DNA of 64,000 nucleotides from DATGUN01 sp035301285 (GTDB taxonomy: Bacteria; Bacillota; Bacilli; Bacillales; Amphibacillaceae), in the NCBI GenBank assembly GCA_035301285.1, contig DATGUN010000030.1:1-64000 (forward strand), given 5' to 3'. The translations under genes were made by a program, and so were the position numbers. The first letter of the stretch is position 1; every line of letters begins with the position of its first letter. The notes beneath the pieces were generated by a model. It had not been told where the DNA came from and searched no databases. It was given only the letters and a program-made list of their open reading frames with translations. Positions 8,589-18,201 of this stretch are shown piece after piece.

Positions 8589-9662
8589 TTGAATATGGAG
8601 AAAGCGACACAAGAATTATTCAAGACATTGACGGAATTACAAGGTGCCCCGGGAAATGAACACCCTGTCCGTGCATTCATGAAAGAAGAATTACATAAAT
8701 ATGCCGATGACGTGATCCAAGATAACCTTGGAGGCGTATTCGGCGTAAAAGATGGTGAAGGTCCTAACGTCATGGTAGCTGGACATATGGACGAAGTCGG
8801 ATTCATGGTGACACAGATTACAGATAACGGCATGATTCGTTTTCAGCCATTGGGTGGTTGGTGGAACCAGGTTTTGCTAGCCCAACGTGTTCAAGTGATG
8901 ACGGATGATGGCCCTGTAACAGGGGTAATCGGATCGATACCGCCACATAATCTAACACCAGAACAGCGAAAGAGCCCAATGGAGATTAAAAATATGCTTA
9001 TTGACGTTGGTGCTGATGATAAAGAAAATGCGAAACAAATCGGAATTAAACCAGGACAGGCCATTTTACCGATATGTCCTTTCACGCCTATGGCAAATGA
9101 AAAGAAAATCATGGCAAAAGCGTGGGACAATCGTTATGGTTGTGGGTTATCAATCGAATTGTTGAAAGAATTGCAGAATGAAAAAATACCGAATAAATTG
9201 TTTTCAGGAGCAACAGTCCAGGAAGAAGTCGGGCTCCGCGGAGCACAAGTCGCAGCTAATATGATTAAGCCGGATATATTTTATGCACTGGATGCTTCGC
9301 CTGCCAATGATATGTCCGGTAATGAATCGGAATTTGGACAGCTGGGCAAAGGTGCTTTACTTCGTATCTTTGACCGTACAATGATTACACATCGAGGCAT
9401 GAAGGATTTTATTTTGGATATAGCGGAGTCGAACAAGATTTCGTATCAATATTTTATTTCCCAAGGGGGTACAGATGCAGGTCGTGTACATCTGTCAAAC
9501 GACGGTGTTCCATCGGCAGTCATCGGGATATGTTCGCGTTATATACACACATCTTCTTCTATGATACATGTAGATGATTATCAAGCCGCAAAAGAGCTAC
9601 TTATTGAACTGGTAAAACATACAGACCAAAGTACAGTTGACAGTATCTGTCAATCAAGCTAA
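8589..9662 (+). CDS. ytoP: M42-family glutamyl aminopeptidase (YtoP)
   Basis: This cytoplasmic dinuclear metallo-aminopeptidase of 357 aa keeps the M42 ligands: AGHMDEVG (His66, Asp68), AKAWDNRYGC (bridging Asp), the catalytic VQEEVGLRG pair of Glu, an Asp in ALDAS, and the His in the GGTDAGRVH region. Relatives remove N-terminal Glu/Asp or neutral residues. TTG at 8589 lies 7 bases from GAAAGG; ATG at 8595 is the alternative. The long frame upstream to 8511 lacks conservation. It is divergent from the PepSY gene. Confidence 0.88.
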   Translation: MNMEKATQELFKTLTELQGAPGNEHPVRAFMKEELHKYADDVIQDNLGGVFGVKDGEGPNVMVAGHMDEVGFMVTQITDNGMIRFQPLGGWWNQVLLAQRVQVMTDDGPVTGVIGSIPPHNLTPEQRKSPMEIKNMLIDVGADDKENAKQIGIKPGQAILPICPFTPMANEKKIMAKAWDNRYGCGLSIELLKELQNEKIPNKLFSGATVQEEVGLRGAQVAANMIKPDIFYALDASPANDMSGNESEFGQLGKGALLRIFDRTMITHRGMKDFILDIAESNKISYQYFISQGGTDAGRVHLSNDGVPSAVIGICSRYIHTSSSMIHVDDYQAAKELLIELVKHTDQSTVDSICQSS

Positions 9663-9733
9663 AATTCATTTCAGACTCAATTATGTTTGCGTTTGTTTTA
9701 CGACTTATTTAGCACATGAAAAGGATTGAATTT

Positions 9734-10234
9734 ATGAAAATCATAGTGGGTTCCAAAAATACCACAAAAATCACTGCCGTGAAGAATATCTTTACGAATG
9801 AGGAAGTCATCTCTGTCGATGCACCATCAAAAGTAAATGCACAACCGTTTTCTGACGCTGAAACGAAAGAAGGGGCCATTAACAGGGCTACGTTGTGCGT
9901 GAAGCAAACCCCGAAAGCGATTGGCATTGGACTTGAGGGTGGTGTTATGGAGTTGGATGATGAATTATATGTGTGTAATTGGGGAGCATTGGTGACTCCG
10001 GATGCACGTGTCTTTACGGCCAGTGGTGCCAGAATACCACTCCCATCCGAAATAAGCGCCGAATTATATCGCGGTTTTGAACTGGGTGATATCATGGACA
10101 AGTACACACAAAGGCACCATGTTCGTGAAAACGAAGGGGCTGTCGGTGTTTTCACAAACGAACATATCAATCGAAATGAAATGTTTGTCCATGTCGTACA
10201 ACTTTTGCGCGGTCAATTGGAGTATTGGAGCTGA
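9734..10234 (+). CDS. DUF84 inosine/xanthosine triphosphatase (YjjX family)
   Basis: The 166-aa protein begins MKIIVGSKNTTKITAVKNIF, the typical start of the YjjX/DUF84 family, and has the GIGLEGGVME segment. Family members hydrolyse non-canonical ITP/XTP to keep the nucleotide pool clean. ATG at 9734 is preferred over 9716 because AAAAGGATTG lies at the right distance upstream and the family begins at this Met. It is followed by a strong two-way terminator shared with ytoQ. Confidence 0.85.
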   Translation: MKIIVGSKNTTKITAVKNIFTNEEVISVDAPSKVNAQPFSDAETKEGAINRATLCVKQTPKAIGIGLEGGVMELDDELYVCNWGALVTPDARVFTASGARIPLPSEISAELYRGFELGDIMDKYTQRHHVRENEGAVGVFTNEHINRNEMFVHVVQLLRGQLEYWS

Positions 10235-10240
10235 TGATAA

Positions 10241-10273
10241 ACCCCAAAGGTCATGTTATTGATCCTTTGGGGT
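10241..10273. terminator. Bidirectional terminator
   Basis: ACCCCAAAGG (10241) and CCTTTGGGGT (10264) make a perfect 10-bp stem between the convergent DUF84 and ytoQ genes. The T-rich flanks are short on both sides. Confidence 0.75.
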
Positions 10274-10280
10274 AAGTTAT

Positions 10281-10721
10281 TTATAGGAAAACGTAGTTTA
10301 GGACATCAATAGCTTGATCGATATTTTCAACAGTTACATTCGCTTTGTTGGAAATTTCTTTCAAAGGGTGAACCAATGATTCTGGACGAATAATCATAAC
10401 AGGTTTATTTTGAGCCATAGCAAGTGATGCATCCATAGCAGTATTCCACTGTTTATAATTTTCCCCGAATAAAGCAATGACAATATCCGATTTTTCCATC
10501 AGGATCTGCGTCCTGAAATTATTGATGCTTGAAGCCGCATCATCTTTGACAATGTTGTTGGGTTGCTTTCCCAACACATCTTCACCGATATTATCTGATT
10601 TGTCATGATTTGTTTGTGGACCTACAAAATGAAGTGGTAATTTATTTTCTTTTGCCTTTGCTTCAAGTGCGTCCCGCCAGTCATCATGAATCTGTCCTGC
10701 CAAATAAACTGTCAATTCCAT
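10281..10721 (-). CDS. ytoQ: YtoQ family protein
   Basis: The 146-aa protein matches the YtoQ family, which resembles nucleoside 2-deoxyribosyltransferase-like folds. Seen motifs are MELTVYLAGQIHDDWR at the start, FVGPQTNHDKSDNIG near 33-47, NNFRTQILMEKSDIVIALFG, and KQWNTAMDAS. The biochemical role is not established. A GGAGGTATAAT Shine-Dalgarno precedes the ATG. It lies convergent with the DUF84 gene and divergent from ytpP, in the B. subtilis ytoP-ytoQ-ytpP neighbourhood. Confidence 0.85.
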   Translation of the reverse strand: MELTVYLAGQIHDDWRDALEAKAKENKLPLHFVGPQTNHDKSDNIGEDVLGKQPNNIVKDDAASSINNFRTQILMEKSDIVIALFGENYKQWNTAMDASLAMAQNKPVMIIRPESLVHPLKEISNKANVTVENIDQAIDVLNYVFL

Positions 10722-11177
10722 ATTATACCTCCTTATGTTATGTCTACCTTCATCATAGTCAATTTACACGGTAAAGGAAAGAAATTAACATAATCAGTTA
10801 CTCCTCAATGTAATCAACCGTATTTATGACGATGATCGCATTATTTTTACAAAAAATTTAACTTTGATTAAATCTAAAAAAGTAGTATGATTATGGATGG
10901 TATTTATACCATGTTATAGAAGGAGACAGATTGCGGTTAATTTGAAATTTATTTCCTTGAAGATCTGGAGATTGAGGAAAAAAACAAAAAGCAATCTCAT
11001 TCTTTCTGAAGGTAAATAACATTTTATCGTGTTTTATAATAAATTGAAATTTTAAAGTAGGTTTTGGGCAAAACGATATGGAATAAGAAGTTTATCAACA
11101 GAACATTTCACATGCTTTTGCAGGATGATTGAATCCTTGTTCATTCAACGTTATGATTACGATAGGAGATGTATACG
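10722..11177. other. Intergenic region with palindrome and doubtful micro-ORF
   Basis: This ~450-base gap between divergent ytoQ and ytpP has no clear gene. A 16-base palindrome, ATGGTAT-TT-ATACCAT, is at 10897-10912 and looks like an operator. Just after it, AAGGAGA precedes a frame that could start at ATT (10930) and runs 29 codons to a stop at 11017 with a very basic middle. An ATT start is rare, so I do not call it a gene. The ytpP promoter is presumably in this gap. Confidence 0.4.
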
Positions 11178-11504
11178 ATGCACGTTATTCAAACCAAAGA
11201 AGAATGGTCGAAAATGATAAAGGAACAAAATACAGTTGCTTTATTTACAGCGGATTGGTGTCCGGATTGTCGAGTCATTGAGCCTGACTTAGCTGAAATC
11301 GAAGCAACGTTTCCGTTATATACATTTGTCACAGTCGATCGAGATGATTTTATGGACATTGCTCAAGAGAATGATGTTATGGGCATTCCAAGTTTTATAG
11401 CTTTTCATCAGGGAAAAGAAGTCGGCAGATTTGTAAGCAAAGACCGTAAAACAAAAGAAGAAATTATGACATTTTTAAAAGGTTTGCCGCCTCATCAAAG
11501 TTAG
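11178..11504 (+). CDS. ytpP: Thioredoxin-like protein YtpP
   Basis: This 108-aa single-domain thioredoxin-fold protein has the redox motif WCPDC (Cys28, Cys31), preceded by LFTADW. The cis-Pro segment MGIPSF lies near residue 73. It probably acts in cytoplasmic thiol-disulfide exchange; its partner is unknown. ATG at 11178 is chosen because GGAG at 11165 is 8 bases away, whereas the upstream ATG at 11169 touches it. ytpQ begins 12 bases downstream, forming a ytpPQR operon. Confidence 0.88.
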   Translation: MHVIQTKEEWSKMIKEQNTVALFTADWCPDCRVIEPDLAEIEATFPLYTFVTVDRDDFMDIAQENDVMGIPSFIAFHQGKEVGRFVSKDRKTKEEIMTFLKGLPPHQS

Positions 11505-11516
11505 GAGGAAAGTTAT

Positions 11517-12344
11517 TTGAGTAACAAAATGACCAGTATAAAAATGAAGAAGCTATTGGAAGAACGTATTGCACAGCCAGATATTCAGACTTCGTTTAAT
11601 CGTAAAAATGATACGTATCGAATCGAATGGAAGGAGACAAAAATGGGTATTACCATTACGCTTCCCAATGTCATCGCCAAATACAATGAGCGTGGTGAAA
11701 AAGCCATCGATGAGTTAGAGGAACATATAAAAGAATCGCTTCGTATCATGAATCAAAAATATGAATTGACAGGGAAAGAAGCGCAAATATATCCTGTTAT
11801 TCGCGCGACGTCTTTTCCAGAAGAAACTAAATCCGGTCTTCAGTTGGTGACAAAAGAACATACCGCTGAAACACGTATTTATTATGCGCTTGATTTAGGG
11901 AAATCCTATCGGCTGATTGATGAATCGATGCTTGAAAAAGAGGGATGGACCAAAAAACGGATAGATGAGATCGCCGGTTTTAATGTACGTTCTTTAACGA
12001 CTGACTACAAGCTCGATAATGTAGCCGGAAATGACTTTTATTTTGTTGCCAAGCAAGATGGTTATGACGCAAGCAGAATCCTGAATGAGGCGTTTTTGGA
12101 AGAAATGAAGGCAAACATGAAAGGCGAAATGGCTATAGCTGTTCCGCATCAAGATGTCCTTATTGTTTGTGATATTCAAAACAAAATAGGCTATGATATC
12201 TTAGCTGAAATGACGATGAAGTTTTTTGCGGAGGGCCGCATTCCGATTACGTCACTTCCATTCATATATGAAGACCAAAAACTTGAACCGATATTTATAC
12301 TTGCCAAAAAACGATCTAATGACAAAGGAAAGAGTGATGGATAA
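11517..12344 (+). CDS. ytpQ: DUF1444 protein YtpQ
   Basis: The 275-aa protein is of the DUF1444 (UPF0354) family, found beside ytpP and ytpR in many Bacillaceae; its function is unknown. It starts at TTG, 5 bases after an excellent AGGAGGAAA site. The protein is soluble and charged, with no signal or membrane segment. Its TAA overlaps the ATG of ytpR by one base (TAATG), which points to translational coupling. Confidence 0.85.
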   Translation: MSNKMTSIKMKKLLEERIAQPDIQTSFNRKNDTYRIEWKETKMGITITLPNVIAKYNERGEKAIDELEEHIKESLRIMNQKYELTGKEAQIYPVIRATSFPEETKSGLQLVTKEHTAETRIYYALDLGKSYRLIDESMLEKEGWTKKRIDEIAGFNVRSLTTDYKLDNVAGNDFYFVAKQDGYDASRILNEAFLEEMKANMKGEMAIAVPHQDVLIVCDIQNKIGYDILAEMTMKFFAEGRIPITSLPFIYEDQKLEPIFILAKKRSNDKGKSDG

Positions 12345-12946
12345 TGGATATGTATTATAATCCCAAAGGTATCGGAGATGTTCTATTGCTGCCCATTGAA
12401 GAAGGCAATCGATACGACGTAACATATGAAAAATTGGGTGATGTTGTTCGTATAACCAATACGGATGGTAAAGTACTAGGTTACAATATAATGCAAGCAT
12501 CAACGTATTTCAGTTTCTCGGACGAAGGGAAAATAACCATGAAAGAATCCGATCTGGATGTGTTAAAAAAGATTTTTCGAACGAATCAAATCAATGACGA
12601 CTTGGATTTTGATTTACGATCGAAATTTGTTGTAGGGCATGTCCTGAAAAAGGAAAATCATGAAAATGCTGATAAGTTGAGTGTATGTCAGGTAGATATC
12701 GGAGAAGAAACATTGCAGATCGTCTGCGGAGCACCGAATGTTGAAGAAGGACAGAATGTAGTCGTCGCCATGGTTGGTGCGACAATGCCCAGTGGGATGC
12801 GGATAAAACCGACTACATTACGTGGTGTTCCGTCCAATGGTATGATTTGTTCGCGAAAGGAACTTAAACTTCCTCATGCCCCTGAAGAAAAAGGAATCTT
12901 TGTTTTGGATGGTTCCATTAAACCTGGAGATGCCTTTGAATTTTAA
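12344..12946 (+). CDS. ytpR: YtpR, EMAP-type tRNA-binding domain protein
   Basis: The 200-aa protein has a C-terminal tRNA-binding (EMAP/Arc1p/PheT-N type OB) domain at ~90-200, seen in VVGHVLKKENHENADKLSVC, CGAPNV, and PSGMRIKPTTLRGVPSNGMI. The N-terminal half is the YtpR-specific DUF4479-type region. It probably binds tRNA or structured RNA in the cytoplasm; no catalytic residues are apparent. It is coupled to ytpQ by a one-base overlap and is followed by sftA after ~140 bases. Confidence 0.88.
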   Translation: MDMYYNPKGIGDVLLLPIEEGNRYDVTYEKLGDVVRITNTDGKVLGYNIMQASTYFSFSDEGKITMKESDLDVLKKIFRTNQINDDLDFDLRSKFVVGHVLKKENHENADKLSVCQVDIGEETLQIVCGAPNVEEGQNVVVAMVGATMPSGMRIKPTTLRGVPSNGMICSRKELKLPHAPEEKGIFVLDGSIKPGDAFEF

Positions 12947-13086
12947 TGATGCAACATCCTTCAAAAATATGTAAGAAGTTAGAATGGTGATCTACGAACA
13001 TTTCTGCACCTTGTTTTACAGTCATCAATTATTGAAAAAAAGTGAAAGAACAGATATAGCGATTGTTATGAAATGGGTGAAAAATA

Positions 13087-15420
13087 ATGTGGGATCAATG
13101 GAAAAAGAAAATCAAAAATCTGTTTCGTGATCATGCAGATGAAAATGAAAATGATGCCGCAAAGATCGGAACCAGACAGGATAATCGTGAAGTACAGTCT
13201 AAAGTGATGTACCATTATCCGAAGCGCAGTTCGTTTCGCTTTCCGGTCATTCCTGATGAACCGCATGAAAAAGAAACGCCTGAAGAGCCGGCTTATAAGC
13301 GGAGGGAAACACGACAGACCATAAAAAATAACCAGGAGAGTATCCGTCAGGCTGATCAACAAACAATAAATTATCCACACCAGACTGATAGGATAGTCAA
13401 AAAGAAAACAAATGCACCCTTTCGTCCCAGCGAGGTTCCGTCGCCAATTTATGGTTATCAAAAAAGGAAGAAGGACAATGATATAACGGATGTGCCTGCT
13501 TATATACGAAAGAAAGAAAATAAGGATACTGAGAGTAATCTGTTAGAACGAATATCCAATAAATCATCCCAGACCAATGAGTCGACATTTTTGGCTGAAG
13601 AAAACCCTGATTCCGATAGGCAACAAACGTCTTATGAAAATGAATCACACATCATTGATGACGTTGTTGACGAACCGGTAGGGATATCTGATTTTGGGAA
13701 TGAAGAAATCATTGACTCCGATCATGGTGACAATGTTCAGCCTGAAGAACCATTGAAAAAGCGAGTGGAATCTGATGACGCTTTTGAACAAAGATCCGGA
13801 CCAACCACCGAATCTCGATCTAGACAAAAGAAAAACCACAAAAATCAGAAACGTACAGGGAATAAACAGCGTATAAAGGGAGAGGAACCTGTACCATTTA
13901 ATGTAATGATGTCACATAACGATAAACAACATATGAAGCAAAATGATAGGCGACATTCAAAACAACTGCAAACAAAGGCAACACATTTTAAACAAACACA
14001 TTCAAACGTTGATGAAAAACCTGTACATATACCATATCATTTATTAAATGATAAAAAGGAAACGAATAACCATGATCGGTTGTGGGTAAGAAAGCAACAG
14101 GAACTATTGAACAAGACTTTCTCTTATTTTAATGTGGATGCTAGTGTCGTCAATGCTACCCAAGGTCCTTCCGTAACCCGTTTTGAAGTTCAACCTGCAA
14201 TGGGTGTCAAGGTCAGTAAAGTAAAAAATCTGAGTGATGATATCAAACTTAACCTAGCAGCGAAAGATATACGGATTGAAGCACCCATACCGGGTAAAAA
14301 TACGATTGGAATTGAAATACCGAATCCGAGTCCTCAGATTGTCGGTCTGCAAGAAATTTATGAATCAGATGCTTTTAAAAATGAAAAATCACCCTTGACC
14401 ATTGGGTTAGGTTTAACAATCGAAGGGAACCCATCCATAACGAATATCCAAAAAATGCCACACGGTTTAATTGCAGGTGCAACAGGTTCTGGGAAAAGTG
14501 TCTGTATCAACACTATTTTGATCAGTTTATTATACAAAGCGGATTATAAAAGTGTGAAGTTTTTACTGATTGATCCGAAAATGGTAGAACTTGCCCCTTA
14601 TAATGGTATACCGAATTTGATTTCACCGGTCATCACAGATGTAAAGGCGGCAACAATGGCACTGAAATGGGCCGTTAAAGAAATGGAAGATCGGTATGAT
14701 AGGTTTGTCCAAGAAGGTGTACGGGATATCGAACGATATAATACAAAGATGGAAAAACAATCTACAAAAGATGAAAAGATGCCGTATATCGTCATTGTCA
14801 TTGATGAATTATCGGATTTGATGATGGTTTCCCCGCAGGAAGTGGAGGATGCTATCTGTCGGATCGCCCAAAAAGCGAGGGCATGCGGGATTCATTTATT
14901 ACTTGCTACACAAAGACCTTCCGTTGATGTTATAACAGGATTGATCAAAGCTAACATTCCAACCCGGATTGCGTTCAGTGTTTCATCACAAGTTGACTCA
15001 AGAACCATTATCGATACAAGCGGTGCAGAAAAGTTACTTGGCAAAGGGGATATGCTTTTTGTGGAAAATGGTGCAGGTAAAAGTTTGCGGCTTCAAGGGG
15101 CATTTGTTTCCGATGATGAAATTGAACGTGTGACTGATTATGCACGTTCCATCGCCGAGCCTGATTATCAATTTGAACAGGAACAATTATTGGAACGGGT
15201 CCAAACGGATGAAAATGAAGACGAGTTACTTGAAGAAGCCATTCAATTTGTCATTGATAAAAATAATGCAAGTACGTCGTTATTGCAACGTCATTTTAAA
15301 ATTGGTTACAATCGTGCAGCACGTTTGATGGATTCAATGGTTCAGAAAGGAATCATTTCCGAACAAAACGGGAGCAAACCTCGTGAGGTGCTGGTGAGCG
15401 GCGCTTCAGTATCCGAATGA
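13087..15420 (+). CDS. sftA: DNA translocase SftA (FtsK/SpoIIIE family)
   Basis: The 777-aa protein is a soluble FtsK-type motor that helps move chromosome DNA out of the closing septum in Bacillus. A long, charged, low-complexity linker (residues ~1-310) has no transmembrane segment, which separates it from SpoIIIE. The motor follows, with Walker A AGATGSGKS at ~463-471 and Walker B IVIVIDELSD near 570. A C-terminal winged-helix gamma domain covers ~710-770. It is shorter than the B. subtilis protein (about 950 aa), the difference falling in the linker. The start ATG follows GGGTGAAAA. Confidence 0.93.
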   Translation: MWDQWKKKIKNLFRDHADENENDAAKIGTRQDNREVQSKVMYHYPKRSSFRFPVIPDEPHEKETPEEPAYKRRETRQTIKNNQESIRQADQQTINYPHQTDRIVKKKTNAPFRPSEVPSPIYGYQKRKKDNDITDVPAYIRKKENKDTESNLLERISNKSSQTNESTFLAEENPDSDRQQTSYENESHIIDDVVDEPVGISDFGNEEIIDSDHGDNVQPEEPLKKRVESDDAFEQRSGPTTESRSRQKKNHKNQKRTGNKQRIKGEEPVPFNVMMSHNDKQHMKQNDRRHSKQLQTKATHFKQTHSNVDEKPVHIPYHLLNDKKETNNHDRLWVRKQQELLNKTFSYFNVDASVVNATQGPSVTRFEVQPAMGVKVSKVKNLSDDIKLNLAAKDIRIEAPIPGKNTIGIEIPNPSPQIVGLQEIYESDAFKNEKSPLTIGLGLTIEGNPSITNIQKMPHGLIAGATGSGKSVCINTILISLLYKADYKSVKFLLIDPKMVELAPYNGIPNLISPVITDVKAATMALKWAVKEMEDRYDRFVQEGVRDIERYNTKMEKQSTKDEKMPYIVIVIDELSDLMMVSPQEVEDAICRIAQKARACGIHLLLATQRPSVDVITGLIKANIPTRIAFSVSSQVDSRTIIDTSGAEKLLGKGDMLFVENGAGKSLRLQGAFVSDDEIERVTDYARSIAEPDYQFEQEQLLERVQTDENEDELLEEAIQFVIDKNNASTSLLQRHFKIGYNRAARLMDSMVQKGIISEQNGSKPREVLVSGASVSE

Positions 15421-15463
15421 ATGAAAGTAAGAACTCTTTTGATCATTTAAATTCACTTTTTAC

Positions 15464-15492
15464 TTGTATACTGTCTGTCGTTTTAATATGAT
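15464..15492 (+). promoter_or_regulatory. SigA-type promoter of the phosphoribosyltransferase gene
   Basis: TTGTAT (15464) and TATGAT (15487) are separated by 17 bases, 38 bases before the ATG. Confidence 0.6.
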
Positions 15493-15529
15493 ATGAAATA
15501 AGTATTCAAGTATATATAAGGAGTCTGCC

Positions 15530-16654
15530 ATGAAAGAAATTCATCAGAAACTGAACGGTGATATAAGTCGTTTAACGAACAAAACGTTTAAGTTTGATAC
15601 CCGTATTAAAGATGGTTGGTTTTCTGCCGTTTATTTCCTGAAGACAAGGGAAATGGCTGAGAAAAAGTTGCCCCGTAATCATGTGACCATGCAGTTTTTT
15701 CAAAAAGGTCATGATGCCGTTCTTTGTGGGACGGATGAATCCATTGCCCTTTTGCACACATTCAGCGATCAACCGGAAAAACTGGAGATTCATTCCTTGA
15801 AAGATGGCGATCGCATTCGTCCGTTTGAAACGGTCTTGACGGTTTCAGGTTCATATCAGCAGTTTGGCTTTCTAGAAGGGATAATTGATGGTATATTGGC
15901 AAGAAGAACATCTGTGGCTACTAATGTATATAATGTCGTAAAAGCCGCTCGTTCATCCGGAAAAGCCAAACCGATCATTTTCATGGGTGATAGGGACGAT
16001 CACTTCACACAACAAGCCGGTGATGGCTATTCGGCATTCATAGGTGGTTCGACTGCCCAGGCAACTCATGCAATGAATGAATGGTGGGGGAAACAAGGAA
16101 TGGGCACAATGCCACATGCCATGATTCAAATGTTCCGTGGAGATATTGTAGCTGCTTCCAAAGCATACTTGGAACTTTATCCGGAAGACGATTTGGTTAT
16201 CCTTGCTGATTATAATAATGATGTCATTACCGATTCTCTGAAAGTGGCCAGAGCATTTGGAAAGCAATTGAAAGGTGTCCGTGTAGACACGTCAAGAACA
16301 CTGGTTGATAAATATTTTTTACGTAACCATCATTTAATGGGAACGTTTGACCCACGAGGTGTAAATCCTCAACTGATTTTCGCACTGAGGAAGGCACTCG
16401 ACGAAGAAGGCTTTTCACATGTGAATATTGTTGCCAGTGGCGGCTTTACCAAAGAAAGGATAAGTCACTTTGAATCACTTGGTGTTCCGGTTGATATGTA
16501 CGGCGTTGGAGGAAGTCTTTTGGATATAAATATTGGCTTCACTGGCGATAATGTATTATTGAATGGATCACCAGAGGCAAAAGAGGGAAGACGATATCGG
16601 CCGAATGAACGACTGCAAAAAGTCGAATATTGCAAACAAGCCGATTGTAATTAA
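15530..16654 (+). CDS. Nicotinate phosphoribosyltransferase family protein
   Basis: The 374-aa protein resembles the nicotinate/quinolinate phosphoribosyltransferase superfamily. Seen segments are DTRIKDGWFSAVYFLKT at the N terminus, the GILARRTSVATNVYNV stretch near 124-140, VRVDTSRTLVD, and the C-terminal phosphate-binding VASGGFTKERI and DMYGVGGSL. It would join nicotinate or a related base to PRPP in NAD salvage. The exact substrate is uncertain. It has its own promoter and an AAGGAG site. B. subtilis lacks a gene at this position. Confidence 0.8.
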   Translation: MKEIHQKLNGDISRLTNKTFKFDTRIKDGWFSAVYFLKTREMAEKKLPRNHVTMQFFQKGHDAVLCGTDESIALLHTFSDQPEKLEIHSLKDGDRIRPFETVLTVSGSYQQFGFLEGIIDGILARRTSVATNVYNVVKAARSSGKAKPIIFMGDRDDHFTQQAGDGYSAFIGGSTAQATHAMNEWWGKQGMGTMPHAMIQMFRGDIVAASKAYLELYPEDDLVILADYNNDVITDSLKVARAFGKQLKGVRVDTSRTLVDKYFLRNHHLMGTFDPRGVNPQLIFALRKALDEEGFSHVNIVASGGFTKERISHFESLGVPVDMYGVGGSLLDINIGFTGDNVLLNGSPEAKEGRRYRPNERLQKVEYCKQADCN

Positions 16655-16667
16655 TGTATCTAAGATT

Positions 16668-16696
16668 TTGCTATATTTCTGTATTAGCTTTATAAT
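16668..16696 (+). promoter_or_regulatory. SigA-type promoter of murC
   Basis: TTGCTA (16668), a 17-base spacer and a perfect TATAAT (16691) lie 59 bases before the murC ATG. Confidence 0.75.
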
Positions 16697-16754
16697 AGTA
16701 ATCATTATGTGAAATAACTTCATTTTTGACACAAATGTATGGAGGTTCTTTTTT

Positions 16755-18068
16755 ATGACAACTTACCATTTTATTGGTATAAAGGGAACTGGAATGAGTG
16801 CACTGGCACAAATTCTTCATGATTCAGGGGAAAATGTTAAAGGCTCGGATGTCGACAAACGTTTTTTTACCCAGAAAGCACTTGAAGAAAAAAACATTTC
16901 AATTTTACCTTTTTCAGAAGATAACATCACAGATGACTGTACCATTATTGCCGGAAATGCGTTTTCAGAGTCAAACGTGGAAGTAAAGGCGGCAAAAGAA
17001 AAAGGATTGCCATTTTACTGGTACCATGATTTTTTGGGAGAATGGCTGAAGCAGTATACAAGTATTGCTGTAACCGGCGCACATGGGAAAACGTCTACAA
17101 CCGGTTTGCTTTCTCATGTCTTTCAACAAGCATACCCTATTTCATATTTAATAGGTGATGGTACAGGAAAGGGCCATATCGACAGTCAATACTTTGTGTT
17201 TGAGGCGTGTGAATATCGGCGCCACTTCTTACGATACGAGCCGGATTATGCCATTATGACAAATATTGATTTTGATCATCCGGATTATTTTTCAAGCATT
17301 GATGATGTTTTTGATGCGTTTCAATCAATGGCTGATAATGTCAAGAAAGGAATAGTCGCTTGTGGTGATGATGATCTCTTGCAGCAGATTGAAACGAAAG
17401 TTCCTGTCATGTATTATGGTTTTCGGGATACAAATGATTTTCAAGCTAAAAATGTCAAAGAAACCAAAGAAGGGACTTATTTTGATGTCTATGTCCGGAA
17501 TACATTTTTCGATACGATGATGATACCGATGTTTGGTGATCATAATATATTAAATGCTTTATCGGTCATTGCTATTTCACATTATGAGGGTATGGAGAAG
17601 TCGAAAATGAAGACTTTAAGTACTTTTGAAGGTGTCAAACGTCGCTTCACCGAAAAGAAATTATATGGGCAGATCTTGATTGACGATTACGCACATCATC
17701 CTAAAGAGATAACGGCGACCATCGATTCAGCCAAGAAAAAGTATCCTGATAAAAATGTGATTGCCATTTTTCAACCACACACATATTCCCGTACTAAAAC
17801 ATTTATAAAAGAATTTGCAGATAGTCTGAACGATGCGGATTTTGTCTATCTATGTGATATTTTCGGGTCTGCAAGAGAACAAAGTGGTCAGCTTACAATC
17901 AATGATTTACAACAATTGATACCTGAAAGCCATCTACTTGACATTGCCAATGTCAGTGCACTTAAACACTATAAAGATGATGTGCTTGTTTTTATGGGGG
18001 CAGGGGATATACAAAAGTTTCAACAAGCATATGAAAAAGAAGTGACTCAAGAGCCAATCGACAAATAA
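16755..18068 (+). CDS. murC: UDP-N-acetylmuramate--L-alanine ligase MurC
   Basis: It adds the first amino acid, L-Ala, to UDP-MurNAc in the cytoplasmic stage of peptidoglycan synthesis, using ATP. The 437 aa match the family. The N-terminal domain opens HFIGIKGTGMSALAQIL, the ATP-binding loop GAHGKTSTTG lies near 108-117, and the Mur ligase C domain has DDYAHHPKEI and FQPHTYSRT. GGAGG precedes the ATG. It is monocistronic or leads into ytxGH through separate promoters. Confidence 0.96.
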   Translation: MTTYHFIGIKGTGMSALAQILHDSGENVKGSDVDKRFFTQKALEEKNISILPFSEDNITDDCTIIAGNAFSESNVEVKAAKEKGLPFYWYHDFLGEWLKQYTSIAVTGAHGKTSTTGLLSHVFQQAYPISYLIGDGTGKGHIDSQYFVFEACEYRRHFLRYEPDYAIMTNIDFDHPDYFSSIDDVFDAFQSMADNVKKGIVACGDDDLLQQIETKVPVMYYGFRDTNDFQAKNVKETKEGTYFDVYVRNTFFDTMMIPMFGDHNILNALSVIAISHYEGMEKSKMKTLSTFEGVKRRFTEKKLYGQILIDDYAHHPKEITATIDSAKKKYPDKNVIAIFQPHTYSRTKTFIKEFADSLNDADFVYLCDIFGSAREQSGQLTINDLQQLIPESHLLDIANVSALKHYKDDVLVFMGAGDIQKFQQAYEKEVTQEPIDK

Positions 18069-18107
18069 GTCTAAATTATGATTGACTTCCTTAAGGGAAA
18101 GGATTTT

Positions 18108-18136
18108 TTGTTAAAAAATGTTATCATTGTTATAGT
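18108..18136 (+). promoter_or_regulatory. SigA-type promoter upstream of ytxGH
   Basis: TTGTTA (18108), a 17-base spacer and TATAGT (18131) lie about 190 bases before ytxG. It would give a long leader that runs through the SigB site. Confidence 0.55.
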
Positions 18137-18201
18137 ATATGAATGAAATGTCTGTGACAGCCAAGTCGAGCTTGTGGATGTGAAGAAAAGCTTACATATT
18201 T

